64,000 bases of DNA from Pseudomonas sp. ok272 (GTDB taxonomy: Bacteria > Pseudomonadota > Gammaproteobacteria > Pseudomonadales > Pseudomonadaceae), in assembly GCF_900109995.1 (NCBI RefSeq), contig NZ_FOCB01000005.1, forward strand, positions 234,956-298,955, read 5' to 3'. This document shows positions 18,277-27,399 of the stretch, piece by piece. The position numbers and the translations under genes were made by a program. Numbering within the stretch: position 1 is the stretch's first letter; each line of letters begins with the position of its first letter. Under the pieces are notes generated by a model. That model did not search any database and was not told the DNA's origin. It worked only from the letters and a program-made list of their open reading frames with translations.

Positions 18277-18308
18277 AGGCGCTGGGGAGCGCCGGCCCTC
18301 CAGCGCCT
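18277..18308 (+). promoter_or_regulatory. Hairpin between the peptide gene and the SagB-like gene
   Basis: Inverted repeat AGGCGCTGG (18277-18285) and CCAGCGCCT (18300-18308) with a G+C-rich 14-base loop, 8 bases after the peptide stop. No T-run follows, so readthrough is expected. It could raise the level of the short message over that of the enzyme genes by stabilising or partly terminating it. Confidence 0.55.
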
Positions 18309-18342
18309 TCATGGCCCAACTTCAGAGTCCTGCCCCTACACC

Positions 18343-19413
18343 ATGCATATAAACCCGCACTTATTCATGCTCGCCCGCCCCCCCTATTTGGTTGTCTGGA
18401 ACTACAAGGATCACACCCAGTACGAACTTGACCCGCAACATTCCCGTCGACTCCTGCAACTAATAGAACACCCCAAGGCTTACCGCCCCCTCGATGAAAT
18501 CGATGACAACTTCATCAACAGCAACATACTGACCACGAGCAAAACACCCGACACCGAGTGGGGATGGGATGAACTTTCAAAGATCTTTCATATCGGCACC
18601 AAGAACATTCCCTGCGCACACCGCCCCAACGATGCGCATGAATGGTCAAGGCAGTACCTGGATCATTGCAATGAGGTCCTGGCCACGCCCGCCCCCATCG
18701 CCCGGCGCGGAACATGGCCGGCATCCGAACTGATCGCGTTGCCTGCACCCAACGACACCCAGGGACATACCCTGGTCAACACCCTGCTGCACCGCAAGAC
18801 CAGCCGCACCTTCAGCGGTGACGCGCTGTCGCTCACCGACCTCGGCACCCTGCTGTATTTCTCCCTGGGCCACCTCAAGGAACGCGAGTGCGAGGCGGCC
18901 AGCCCGCATGGGCTTGGTGCCCGGCGCAGCAGCCCTTCAGGCGGTGGACTGAACGCCTGTGAAGGCTTCATCTATGTGCGCAATGTCAATGACCTGGCGC
19001 CAGGCCTCTACTGCTACCACAGCGCAGAGCATGCCCTGAGCCTGGTGAACCCACTGCCTGAGGACCCGCTGGGGCAACTGCTGTGTGGCCAACACTTCAT
19101 CAATGAACTGCCCTTGGGCCTGTTCATCAGCGCCCGCTTCGATGCGCTCTGGTGGAAATATGCCCACTCGCGAGCCTACCGCATGGCGTACGTCGAAGCG
19201 GGCCACATCTCCCAGACGTTTCAACTGATTGCCACTGCACTCGGGCTGAGTACCTGGCTGACCGGCGCCCTGATGGACGATCGGATCGAAACCCTGCTGG
19301 GGTTGCAGCGCAGCACCGAGCAAGTGCTGTTCTTTGTCGGCTGCGGCCGGGGGGACGGGCAGGCCTTGAGCAAGGAACTCCAAGCCCTGATCGACATCGA
19401 GGACCTTCGCTGA
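18343..19413 (+). CDS. SagB/ThcOx-type FMN-dependent dehydrogenase
   Basis: 356-aa protein. Residues 1 to about 140 form an N-terminal extension (PPYLVVWNYKDHTQYELD, PLDEIDDNFINSNILTTS) like that of SagB-family enzymes. The rest is the nitroreductase-fold oxidase domain: LLHRKTSRTFSGD, then ARRSSPSGGGLNACEGF, then HISQTFQLIATALGLSTWLT, and a C-terminal TEQVLFFVGCGRGDG. Family members oxidise azolines or other C-N/C-C bonds in peptide natural products with FMN. No cyclodehydratase (YcaO, SagC) gene is present nearby. The next gene starts inside its stop (TGATG), so they are translationally coupled. The ribosome binding site before the ATG is weak. Confidence 0.82.
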   Translation: MHINPHLFMLARPPYLVVWNYKDHTQYELDPQHSRRLLQLIEHPKAYRPLDEIDDNFINSNILTTSKTPDTEWGWDELSKIFHIGTKNIPCAHRPNDAHEWSRQYLDHCNEVLATPAPIARRGTWPASELIALPAPNDTQGHTLVNTLLHRKTSRTFSGDALSLTDLGTLLYFSLGHLKERECEAASPHGLGARRSSPSGGGLNACEGFIYVRNVNDLAPGLYCYHSAEHALSLVNPLPEDPLGQLLCGQHFINELPLGLFISARFDALWWKYAHSRAYRMAYVEAGHISQTFQLIATALGLSTWLTGALMDDRIETLLGLQRSTEQVLFFVGCGRGDGQALSKELQALIDIEDLR

Positions 19414-20390
19414 TGAGCACCCCCCTCAATGCGCCAGACGACTCGTCGCCGGCCACGACCCATCGCTTCACCCTCGGCGACTGGCACCATAAAGCCTCGG
19501 TGAGAAGCAGCCCGTCCACCTACCAACTGGAAGACGACATCGAACGGCAACTGGAAACACGGGACTGGTTTCCCCCGGCCTTCCTGCCCTACCTCAGACA
19601 CCCGACCCTCGCTGGCGCCGCCCCATCGATCCGGCACCGGCTGACCGCCAATCACCTGGTGTACTTCCTCGACTACACCACCGTGCTGGAACTGCAGGTC
19701 GTCAACCGCTCGGTCGCCACCCTCATCCATCGCCAACTCGGCATCATCATCCCGGAACGAATGAAAACCGCCGCCCTCCAGCTATATACCGACGAGGGCT
19801 ACCACGCGTTGTTTTCCAATCAGTTGGCCGAGCAGATCGCCCGGCGCTACGCGATTGCCTATCGCCCCGCCACACCACGCCGGATCGAGCGCCTGCTGGC
19901 CCTGATCGAGAACATCCATGAGTCCTATAAAGCCCATGGCTGGTTCCTGCTGGGATTCATCTCGGAAACCATCATCGCCAGGGAGCTGCTGAGTGTGCCC
20001 CGCGACAGCCTGGTTTCCAGCGTGCAACAGATGCTCACCGATCACCTGGCGGACGAGGCGCGGCACAGTCGCTATTTCTGCGAGGTGTTCAGCTACCTGT
20101 GGCTGACGCTGAACAACCGGCAACGCCTGTTCACCGCCAGATTCCTGCTGGACGCCATCCAGGTGTTTTTCGAGATCGATGAGCAATGGCTGAGCAAGAG
20201 CCTGCAAAGCGTCAATCTGCCCTCAGCCTCGATCACCGAGATCATCAATGCCCATGCCGGAGAAGACATGATGCTCCAGCGTGCCCGCTCGGGTGCGGAG
20301 GCGACGCTGGGGGCGCTGAAAAAAGCCGGCTTCTTCAACCTGCCCTACAACCAGCGGCTCTTTATCAAGGCCGGGCTGATCGATGGCTAG
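19413..20390 (+). CDS. AurF-type non-heme di-iron oxygenase
   Basis: 325-aa ferritin-like protein of the p-aminobenzoate N-oxygenase (AurF) family. All seven expected metal ligands can be placed with spacing close to AurF: E93, E128 and H131 (DEGYH), E185 (FISETII), and H211, E215, H218 (HLADEARH, an HxxxExxH motif). Family members N-oxygenate amines or hydroxylate carbon in natural-product pathways. The start at 19413 is preferred over upstream in-frame codons because it overlaps the SagB-like stop and the upstream frame runs through that gene. The exporter gene overlaps its 3' end by 8 bases. The substrate is unknown. Confidence 0.87.
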   Translation: MSTPLNAPDDSSPATTHRFTLGDWHHKASVRSSPSTYQLEDDIERQLETRDWFPPAFLPYLRHPTLAGAAPSIRHRLTANHLVYFLDYTTVLELQVVNRSVATLIHRQLGIIIPERMKTAALQLYTDEGYHALFSNQLAEQIARRYAIAYRPATPRRIERLLALIENIHESYKAHGWFLLGFISETIIARELLSVPRDSLVSSVQQMLTDHLADEARHSRYFCEVFSYLWLTLNNRQRLFTARFLLDAIQVFFEIDEQWLSKSLQSVNLPSASITEIINAHAGEDMMLQRARSGAEATLGALKKAGFFNLPYNQRLFIKAGLIDG

Positions 20391-21591
20391 GCGTACACCC
20401 GCCCCCCAGGACCAGAGACGCCGGGGCGTGGTCGGCCTGCTGCTGAGCATGACCGTGCTCGGGGTGTTTCCCCTGGATGTCCTGCTGCCTTCGTTCCCCG
20501 CACTCGGTGAGCACTTTCGCGTCGAGCCGGGCGACATCGCGTTCTCCATCAGCCTGTTCGCCGTCGGGATTGCCGTCTCCCAACTGTTGATTGGCCCACT
20601 GTCGGACAGCCTCGGACGCAAGCGCCTGCTGCTGGCCGGCCTGCTGGTAGCGATGATCGGGGCCCTGGGGTGCGTGCTATCGACCGAGTACGCCGGGTTC
20701 CTGCTGTTTCGCCTGATCCAGGCGCTGGGCTGCGGCTGCTTCGTACTGTCCCAGGCGCTGGTGCAAGACCTGTTCGAAGGGCGCGAGCGCGAGCGCCTGC
20801 GGATCCTGATGGTGACCGCCTCCGGTCTGTTCATCTCGTTGTCGCCGCTGGCCGGGAGCGTGCTGCAGGCGTGGCTGGATTGGCCGGGCAGCTTCCTGGT
20901 GTTCATCGCGCTGGCGCTCGCGGTACTGCTCAACGCCTGCCGCCTTCTGGAGCACCCGCCGGTGCAGGCCACGACGTCGCCTGCGAACCTGTTCCAGGCC
21001 TACCGAAGGCTGTGCGGCGACTGCAATTTCATCGCCTGGTGGCTGATCGCGGCCCTGGCCTTCGCCTGCCACTTCGCCTTCATCGTTGTTTCACCGCTGT
21101 TGCTGATGGGGCACCTGGGCCTCACGACCTACGCGTTTTCCCTGATCTTGCTGGCCTATGGCGCCGCCTACATGGGCGGCGGCCTGCTGGCCGCCTTGCT
21201 CGCCAGGCGCGTCCAGGCCGACACCCAGATTATGCTCGGCCTTGGCCTGATCTTCCTGTCCGGCGCGGTGATGCTCTACCTGTCCCAACACGGGGGCCTG
21301 TCGGCCCTCACGGTGTTGCTGCCGATGATCATCTGCACCGCCGGCACCACCCTCGTCCGCCCCGCGGCGACGTCCAAGGCCATGGACCTGTTCAGCGACA
21401 ATGCCGGGGCAGCGGCCGCGGCCGGCAACACGCTGGTCTTGCTCGTCGGTGGTTTGATCAGCGCATTGATCAACCTGGCCGGCGCCAACCTGTACGTTTC
21501 CCTGGCGGTGTGTTTCATCGTCCTGAGCCTCATCGCCCTGGCGCTCAACGCCCTGACCCGCCGACACGCGACCGGTTTGTTGCGTGATTGA
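20383..21591 (+). CDS. MFS exporter, Bcr/CflA-like
   Basis: 402-aa major facilitator with about 12 membrane segments. The N-terminal half carries the drug:proton antiporter signature LIGPLSDSLGRKRLLLAGLL and the opening FPLDVLLPSFPALGEHF typical of the Bcr/CflA group. The ATG overlaps the oxygenase stop (ATGGCTAG). As last gene of the operon it most likely exports the product or provides self-protection. Confidence 0.87.
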   Translation: MARRTPAPQDQRRRGVVGLLLSMTVLGVFPLDVLLPSFPALGEHFRVEPGDIAFSISLFAVGIAVSQLLIGPLSDSLGRKRLLLAGLLVAMIGALGCVLSTEYAGFLLFRLIQALGCGCFVLSQALVQDLFEGRERERLRILMVTASGLFISLSPLAGSVLQAWLDWPGSFLVFIALALAVLLNACRLLEHPPVQATTSPANLFQAYRRLCGDCNFIAWWLIAALAFACHFAFIVVSPLLLMGHLGLTTYAFSLILLAYGAAYMGGGLLAALLARRVQADTQIMLGLGLIFLSGAVMLYLSQHGGLSALTVLLPMIICTAGTTLVRPAATSKAMDLFSDNAGAAAAAGNTLVLLVGGLISALINLAGANLYVSLAVCFIVLSLIALALNALTRRHATGLLRD

Positions 21592-21826
21592 GCCCCGCCA
21601 AGCCCTGGTTCGGCATTTCCCGGCATTCCTTCCTGGCGCCAGCGGTGTAGAATCGAGCGATTCATCGCCAGTCATCCCCCGGCGGGTTTATGAGCTCAAG
21701 CTGAGTCACGCGGCGATCCCGTACTGTCATCGGCAACTTTCGGACACACGGCCATTTCTGAGTGTTCCCAAGGTCAATAGAAGCTCACTCCCCTTTTGAC
21801 ACCTGATTTGCCGCCCGGAGTGCTCC

Positions 21827-23668
21827 ATGCCTGATTACCGCTCGAAAACATCCACCCACGGCCGCAACATGGCCGGCGCCCGCGCACTGTGGCGCGCCAC
21901 GGGGATGAAAGATGACGACTTCAAAAAGCCGATCATCGCCATTGCCAACTCGTTCACCCAGTTCGTTCCGGGCCACGTCCACCTCAAGGACCTGGGCCAA
22001 CTGGTCGCCCGCGAGATCGAACGCGCCGGTGGCGTCGCCAAGGAATTCAACACCATCGCGGTCGATGACGGCATCGCCATGGGCCACGACGGCATGCTCT
22101 ATTCGCTGCCCAGCCGCGAGATCATCGCCGACTCCGTCGAGTACATGGTCAACGCCCACTGCGCCGACGCCATCGTCTGCATCTCCAACTGCGACAAGAT
22201 CACCCCAGGCATGCTGATGGCCTCGTTGCGCCTGAACATCCCGGTGATCTTCGTGTCCGGTGGCCCGATGGAAGCGGGCAAGACCAAACTGGCCAGCCAC
22301 GGCCTGGACCTGGTCGACGCCATGGTCATCGCCGCCGACGCCAGCGCTTCTGACGAGAAAGTGGCCGAGTACGAGCGCAGCGCCTGCCCGACGTGCGGTT
22401 CGTGCTCCGGCATGTTCACCGCCAACTCGATGAACTGCCTGGTCGAAGCCCTCGGCCTGGCACTGCCGGGCAACGGTTCCACCCTGGCCACCCACAGCGA
22501 CCGCGAGCAACTGTTCCTGCAAGCCGGCCGCACCATCGTCGAGCTGTGCAAGCGCTACTACGGCGACAACGACGAGTCGGTGTTGCCGCGCAACATCGCC
22601 AACTTCAAGGCGTTCGAAAACGCCATGACGCTGGACATCGCCATGGGTGGCTCGACCAACACCATCCTGCACCTGCTGGCCGCCGCCCAGGAAGCCGAGA
22701 TCGACTTCGACCTGAAGGACATCGACCGCCTTTCCCGTCACGTGCCGCAACTGTGCAAGGTCGCGCCGAACATCCAGAAGTACCACATGGAAGACGTGCA
22801 CCGCGCCGGCGGGATCTTCAGCATCCTCGGCTCCCTGGCCCGTGGCGGCCTGCTGCATACCGACCTGCCCACCGTGCACAGCGCGACCATGGCCGAAGGT
22901 ATCGCCAAGTGGGACATCACCCAGACCACCGACGAAGCCGTGCATCACTTCTTCAAGGCGGGCCCTGCCGGCATCCCGACCCAGACTGCGTTTAGCCAGT
23001 CGACCCGCTGGGAAACCCTGGACGACGACCGCGAAAACGGCTGCATCCGCAGCGTCGAGCACGCCTATTCCCAGGAAGGCGGCCTGGCCGTGCTGTACGG
23101 CAACATCGCCGTGGACGGTTGCGTGGTGAAAACCGCCGGCGTCGACGAGTCGATCCACGTGTTCGAAGGCAACGCCAAGATCTTCGAAAGCCAGGACAGC
23201 GCCGTGCGCGGCATCCTCGCCGACGAAGTGCAGGCCGGCGACATCGTGATCATCCGCTACGAAGGCCCGAAAGGCGGCCCGGGCATGCAGGAAATGCTCT
23301 ACCCGACGTCTTATCTCAAGTCCAAGGGCCTGGGCAAAGCCTGCGCCCTGCTCACCGACGGCCGTTTCTCGGGCGGCACCTCGGGCCTGTCCATCGGCCA
23401 CGCTTCCCCGGAAGCCGCCGCCGGCGGCGCGATTGGCCTGGTGCAGGACGGCGACAAGGTCCTGATCGACATCCCGAATCGCTCGATCAACCTGTTGGTC
23501 AGCGACGAGGTGCTGGCCGTGCGCCGCGCCGAGCAGGACAAGAAGGGCTGGAAACCGGTTGAAGTGCGTCCGCGCAAAGTGACCACCGCCCTGAAAGCCT
23601 ACGCCCTGCTGGCCACCAGCGCCGACAAGGGTGCCGTGCGCAACAAGGCGATGCTCGACGGGCTGTAA
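21827..23668 (+). CDS. ilvD: Dihydroxy-acid dehydratase
   Basis: 613-aa Fe-S enzyme of isoleucine and valine synthesis, converting 2,3-dihydroxy-acids to 2-keto acids. Cluster cysteines occur in [12 protein letters not shown] and [20 protein letters not shown]; the C-terminal [20 protein letters not shown] block is intact. Full length. The 235-bp gap before it holds no gene that I can support. An intrinsic terminator follows. Confidence 0.98.
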   Translation: MPDYRSKTSTHGRNMAGARALWRATGMKDDDFKKPIIAIANSFTQFVPGHVHLKDLGQLVAREIERAGGVAKEFNTIAVDDGIAMGHDGMLYSLPSREIIADSVEYMVNAHCADAIVCISNCDKITPGMLMASLRLNIPVIFVSGGPMEAGKTKLASHGLDLVDAMVIAADASASDEKVAEYERSACPTCGSCSGMFTANSMNCLVEALGLALPGNGSTLATHSDREQLFLQAGRTIVELCKRYYGDNDESVLPRNIANFKAFENAMTLDIAMGGSTNTILHLLAAAQEAEIDFDLKDIDRLSRHVPQLCKVAPNIQKYHMEDVHRAGGIFSILGSLARGGLLHTDLPTVHSATMAEGIAKWDITQTTDEAVHHFFKAGPAGIPTQTAFSQSTRWETLDDDRENGCIRSVEHAYSQEGGLAVLYGNIAVDGCVVKTAGVDESIHVFEGNAKIFESQDSAVRGILADEVQAGDIVIIRYEGPKGGPGMQEMLYPTSYLKSKGLGKACALLTDGRFSGGTSGLSIGHASPEAAAGGAIGLVQDGDKVLIDIPNRSINLLVSDEVLAVRRAEQDKKGWKPVEVRPRKVTTALKAYALLATSADKGAVRNKAMLDGL

Positions 23669-23683
23669 GCCGCGATTGCCGCC

Positions 23684-23719
23684 ATAAAAAATGCCCCGCC
23701 AAGTGCGGGGCATTTTTAT
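23684..23719 (+). terminator. Intrinsic terminator of ilvD
   Basis: Stem ATGCCCCGC (23691-23699) with GCGGGGCAT (23705-23713), flanked by an A-run on the left and TTTTT on the right. It works in either orientation, 20-odd bases past the ilvD stop. Confidence 0.92.
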
Positions 23720-23736
23720 GGCCGACCCAATAACCT

Positions 23737-23823
23737 GTGGGAGCGAGCCTGCTCGCGAAGCGCTCAGTCAGCCGACATCACTATCGACTGATGCGCCCTC
23801 TTCGCGAGCAGGCTCGCTCCCAC
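23737..23823. repeat. REPIN between ilvD and pchP
   Basis: Facing arms GTGGGAGCGAGCCTGCTCGC and the inverted copy ending in CTCGCTCCCAC, separated by about 40 bases, between convergent genes. Confidence 0.87.
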
Positions 23824-23867
23824 ATTGGACCTGGCTGGTTTCCTGATTGGACCTGGCTGGTTTACTG
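23824..23867. repeat. 22-bp tandem duplication at the end of pchP
   Basis: ATTGGACCTGGCTGGTTTCC plus TG, followed immediately by a second copy with one change (AC for CC). The second copy covers the stop and last codons of the phosphatase gene, so one unit has been duplicated out of, or into, the gene end. Confidence 0.85.
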
Positions 23868-24917
23868 AATGTCTTCAGGCTTGACGATCACCCAGTTCTT
23901 GTCCGCGGTCACCGGCAGACCTTCCTTGGCCTGGGCCGCCGCGTTCTTGGCGATCATGCCGTTGAGCTGGGTCATGTACTTGTCCTTGCGATTGACCCAC
24001 AGGTGAATGCCACCCTTGGCCACATCGACGCCGTGGAACAGCATGTAGCCGTCGCTGGTCGGGGTGTCACCGCCGACCAGCACCGGCTTCTTCCATTCAT
24101 CGATGTAGGTCAGGATCGCCGCCTGCTTGCCAGCCATCCAGGTTGCCGGTGTCCACAGGTACGGGGTCAATTCCAGGCCCAGGTTAGCTTTCTCGTCATA
24201 CTTGCCGGCGGTGACCTGCTTGCGGGCCGTGGTCAACTCGCCGCTCTTGCGGTCCTTGAGCAACAGGCTCACGCCGATCACGTTCTGCGGCTTGACGTTG
24301 TAGCCGTACTTCGGATCGGAGGCGACCATGCGCACCAGCTCTTCAGAGGCGGCGGTCATGACATAGACTTCGATGCCGTTTTCCATCAGCTTGTTGAACA
24401 GCTCGGCCTGCCCGGTGAAGATCTTCGGCGGGTTGACGTCGATTTTCTTGACCACATCGCCTTCGTAGTAGGTGCTCGGCACCGGCTTGCCCGAGGCCAT
24501 CAGCTCATCGACGTGGCCCTTGAGTTCCTTGAGGGTGAAGCCCGAGAACACCTGGGCGACCCACGGATAGCAGACCATGTCGTCGACTTCGCAGAGGCGG
24601 TAGTAATAGCTGAACAGGCTTTCCTTGTGGTCGGCGGTGTCCTTGAACGGCATCAGTTTCAGGGAAGGGTCGAGGCTGTCCCGGGTGATCAGGCCCTTGT
24701 TCTCCATGTACGGCAACAACGACTCTTCCAGGTCGTAGCGGTAGCTGGTGTTGTCCATGTCGAACACCGCGTAGTTGCCTTTGTTGGCGTTGGCCGCAAT
24801 CATCGCGTCCAGTTGCTTGGCCTGCGCTTCGGGCCAATGTTTGAGATCGGTGGCGAACACCTGGCTAGCAAAGCCCAGGCACATGGCGACGGCTAACACT
24901 TTCGTGGCGACTTTCAT
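23862..24917 (-). CDS. pchP: Phosphorylcholine phosphatase-like HAD hydrolase, periplasmic
   Basis: 351-aa HAD-superfamily phosphatase with signal peptide MKVATKVLAVAMCLGFASQVFA (given here in parts: MKVATKVLAVAMCLGFA, SQVFA). The ATG at 24917 has GGAG 7 bases upstream; upstream in-frame sequence lacks coding character. HAD motifs resemble P. aeruginosa PchP closely: motif I DMDNT, motif II MTAASEELV, motif III GDTPTSD. The enzyme would release choline and phosphate from phosphorylcholine in the periplasm, feeding choline/betaine use. Substrate assignment is by resemblance from memory. Confidence 0.82.
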   Translation of the reverse strand: MKVATKVLAVAMCLGFASQVFATDLKHWPEAQAKQLDAMIAANANKGNYAVFDMDNTSYRYDLEESLLPYMENKGLITRDSLDPSLKLMPFKDTADHKESLFSYYYRLCEVDDMVCYPWVAQVFSGFTLKELKGHVDELMASGKPVPSTYYEGDVVKKIDVNPPKIFTGQAELFNKLMENGIEVYVMTAASEELVRMVASDPKYGYNVKPQNVIGVSLLLKDRKSGELTTARKQVTAGKYDEKANLGLELTPYLWTPATWMAGKQAAILTYIDEWKKPVLVGGDTPTSDGYMLFHGVDVAKGGIHLWVNRKDKYMTQLNGMIAKNAAAQAKEGLPVTADKNWVIVKPEDIQ

Positions 24918-25158
24918 GTGCGTTTCTCCCTGAATGAAAGTCATCGACGCTAACAAATTAGTGTGACGCTCCTCGTCTGAGGACGACCGCCTGCGTGCTG
25001 ATTCCGTCACCGGCATAACCCACAGCGTCACCGCCTTATTCCAAAAACGACAGTTGTCATGCGTTTTTGGTATTAAATCATTGGATATCAAGCTGTTAGG
25101 CTCGCCGGTTCGCAATCGCCGCGCCACGCGATTGGCACACACCTTTTTTGGAGTCTCG

Positions 25159-26550
25159 ATGAATCTGCCGCTGATCCTCAATCTGCTGGTGTTCCTTGCC
25201 TTGCTGCTGGGCCTGGCACAGGCCCGCCACACCACCTGGAGCCTGGCCAAGAAAGTCCTGCTGGCACTGGTTATGGGCGTGGTGTTCGGCGTTGCCCTGC
25301 ACACGGTCTACGGTGCCGGCGATCCGGTGCTCAAAGCGTCCATCGGCTGGTTCGACCTGGTGGGCAACGGTTATGTGCAACTGCTGCAAATGATCGTGAT
25401 CCCGCTGGTGTTCGCCTCGATCCTCAGCGCCGTGGCCCGCCTGCACAACGCGACGTCGCTGGGCAAGATCAGCTTCCTGACCATCGGCACCCTGCTGTTC
25501 ACCACCGCCATCGCGGCGCTGATCGGCATCGGCCTGACCAACCTGTTCGGCCTGACCGCCGAAGGCCTGGTGGCCGGCACCCAGGAAATGGCGCGCCTGC
25601 AAACCATCCAGAGCGACTACGCGGGCAAGGTCGCGGACCTGAACGTGCCGCAGCTGCTGCTGTCGTTCATCCCGCAGAACCCATTCGCCGACCTGGCCCG
25701 GGCCAAGCCGACGTCGATCATCAGCGTGGTGATCTTCGCCGCGTTCCTGGGGGTCGCGGCCCTGCAACTGCTCAAGGATGATGTCGAAAAAGGCCAGAAA
25801 GTGATCAACGCCATCGACACCCTGCAAGCCTGGGTGATGCGCCTGGTGCGCCTGGTGATGAAGCTGACCCCCTACGGCGTGCTGGCGCTGATGACCAAGG
25901 TGGTCGCCGGCTCCAACCTGCAAGACATCATCAAGTTGGGCAGCTTCGTGGTGGTGTCGTACCTGGGCCTGGGCCTGATGTTCGTGGTGCATGGCCTGCT
26001 GCTGTCGCTGGCCGGGATCAACCCGCTGCGCTTCTTCCGCAAGGTGTGGCCGGTGCTGACCTTCGCCTTCACCAGCCGCTCCAGCGCCGCCAGCATTCCA
26101 CTGAGCATCGAGGCACAAACCCGTCGCCTGGGGATCCCGCAGTCCATCGCCAGCTTCGCCGCCTCGTTTGGCGCGACCATTGGCCAGAATGGCTGTGCCG
26201 GTCTGTACCCTGCCATGCTGGCCGTGATGGTAGCGCCAACCGTCGGCATCAACCCGCTGGACCCGCTGTGGATTGCGACCCTGGTGGCGATTGTGACCTT
26301 GAGCTCGGCCGGTGTTGCCGGCGTGGGTGGGGGTGCGACCTTCGCCGCGCTGATCGTGCTGCCGGCCATGGGCTTGCCGGTGTCACTGGTGGCGCTGCTG
26401 ATCTCGGTCGAGCCGCTGATCGACATGGGCCGCACGGCATTGAACGTCAATGGTTCGATGACCGCTGGCGCGATCACCAGCCAGATCATGCAGCAGACCG
26501 ACAAGGCGCTGCTGGATGCCGATGAGCATGAGGCGTTGGCGCACGCTTGA
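25159..26550 (+). CDS. tcyP: L-cystine symporter, TcyP/YdjN type
   Basis: 463-aa dicarboxylate/amino-acid:cation symporter. ATG at 25159 has GGAG 6 bases upstream. Many segments agree with E. coli YdjN/TcyP as I recall it: [75 protein letters not shown]. Hairpin loops and multiple membrane segments are evident. It would import cystine across the inner membrane. The gene is divergent from pchP; the 240-bp intergenic region has no clear operator. Confidence 0.88.
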   Translation: MNLPLILNLLVFLALLLGLAQARHTTWSLAKKVLLALVMGVVFGVALHTVYGAGDPVLKASIGWFDLVGNGYVQLLQMIVIPLVFASILSAVARLHNATSLGKISFLTIGTLLFTTAIAALIGIGLTNLFGLTAEGLVAGTQEMARLQTIQSDYAGKVADLNVPQLLLSFIPQNPFADLARAKPTSIISVVIFAAFLGVAALQLLKDDVEKGQKVINAIDTLQAWVMRLVRLVMKLTPYGVLALMTKVVAGSNLQDIIKLGSFVVVSYLGLGLMFVVHGLLLSLAGINPLRFFRKVWPVLTFAFTSRSSAASIPLSIEAQTRRLGIPQSIASFAASFGATIGQNGCAGLYPAMLAVMVAPTVGINPLDPLWIATLVAIVTLSSAGVAGVGGGATFAALIVLPAMGLPVSLVALLISVEPLIDMGRTALNVNGSMTAGAITSQIMQQTDKALLDADEHEALAHA

Positions 26551-26590
26551 TCCTGGCGTCGTCAGATAAGTCACTTTCGCGGGCAAGCCT

Positions 26591-26735
26591 TAATGCCAGT
26601 CAGTTAAGGCGCCAAACCTGTGGGAGCGAGCCTGCTCGCGAAGACGGCAACACAGCCAACATCTCCGTTGACTGACCTACTGCTATCGCGAGCAGGCTCG
26701 CTCCCACGCGGGTTTCGCTTAACTGACTGGCATTA
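26591..26735. mobile_element. REPIN-bearing miniature element with terminal inverted repeats, copy 1
   Basis: 145-bp element bounded by the inverted repeats TAATGCCAGTCAGTTAAG and CTTAACTGACTGGCATTA, with a complete REPIN inside. It is flanked by GGGCAAGCC on both sides (26581-26589 and 26736-26744), which is a 9-bp target duplication. The target is a REP of another class; the empty site would read CGCGGGCAAGCC joined to GCGCGCCTACGGG. A copy differing by one base, inverted, lies at 44226-44370. No transposase is encoded. A further REP arm of the target class follows at 26772-26799. Confidence 0.85.
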
Positions 26736-26801
26736 GGGCAAGCCGCGCGCCTACGGGTTGATGTCATTTATCCGTAGGCGCGAGGCTTGCCCGCGAAGCG
26801 T

Positions 26802-27314
26802 TTAAGCTTTCTCCCACACCTCAAAGCTATAGGCCGGCTTGTCGCCCTCGGCCGCCACCGGCGTATTCGACACCCGCTTCCACTGCGCCAGATCAAACTC
26901 CGGAAACCACGCATCGCCTTGCGGGCTCAATGCCACGCGGGTCAGGTACAGCCGGTCAGCCTGCGCCAGGGCCTGGGCATACAACTGCGCGCCGCCAATC
27001 AACATCAGCTCATCGACGCCCTGTTCCAGGGCCCACGCCTGCGCCCGCGCCACGGCGGCGTCCAGCGAGGGATAGACTTCCGCGCCGTCGAGCACCAGGC
27101 CCGCCTGGCGGCTGACCACGATGTTCAAGCGGCCCGGCAGCGGGCGCCCCAGGGAGTCCCAGGTCTTGCGCCCCATGATGATCGGCTTGCCGAGGGTGGT
27201 CGCCTTGAAGTACTTGAAATCCCCCGGCAAGTGCCAGGGCATGCTGTTGTCGACGCCGATCACGCGGTTTTCACCAAGGGCTGCGATCAGGCTGAGGGGG
27301 AGTGTATTGTTCAT
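26802..27314 (-). CDS. folA: Dihydrofolate reductase
   Basis: 170-aa enzyme reducing dihydrofolate to tetrahydrofolate with NADPH. Core motifs: LIAALGENRVIGVDNSMPWH, LGKPIIMGRKTWDSLGRPLPGR and IGGAQLYAQAL. The ATG at 27314 starts MNNTLPLSL; upstream in-frame sequence is not coding. Divergent from the DUF2868 gene. Confidence 0.96.
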   Translation of the reverse strand: MNNTLPLSLIAALGENRVIGVDNSMPWHLPGDFKYFKATTLGKPIIMGRKTWDSLGRPLPGRLNIVVSRQAGLVLDGAEVYPSLDAAVARAQAWALEQGVDELMLIGGAQLYAQALAQADRLYLTRVALSPQGDAWFPEFDLAQWKRVSNTPVAAEGDKPAYSFEVWEKA

Positions 27315-27399
27315 GCCGGCGAGGATACCAGAGCCGCGCATACCCCGATAACCGCCACAGCGGTTATGCTCAGCACTCACACAAGCGACGGGATCACGC

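Noticed and set aside
21785..23713. 642-codon open frame on the minus strand
   Set aside because: Antisense to ilvD, which is certain; the frame is a G+C artefact.
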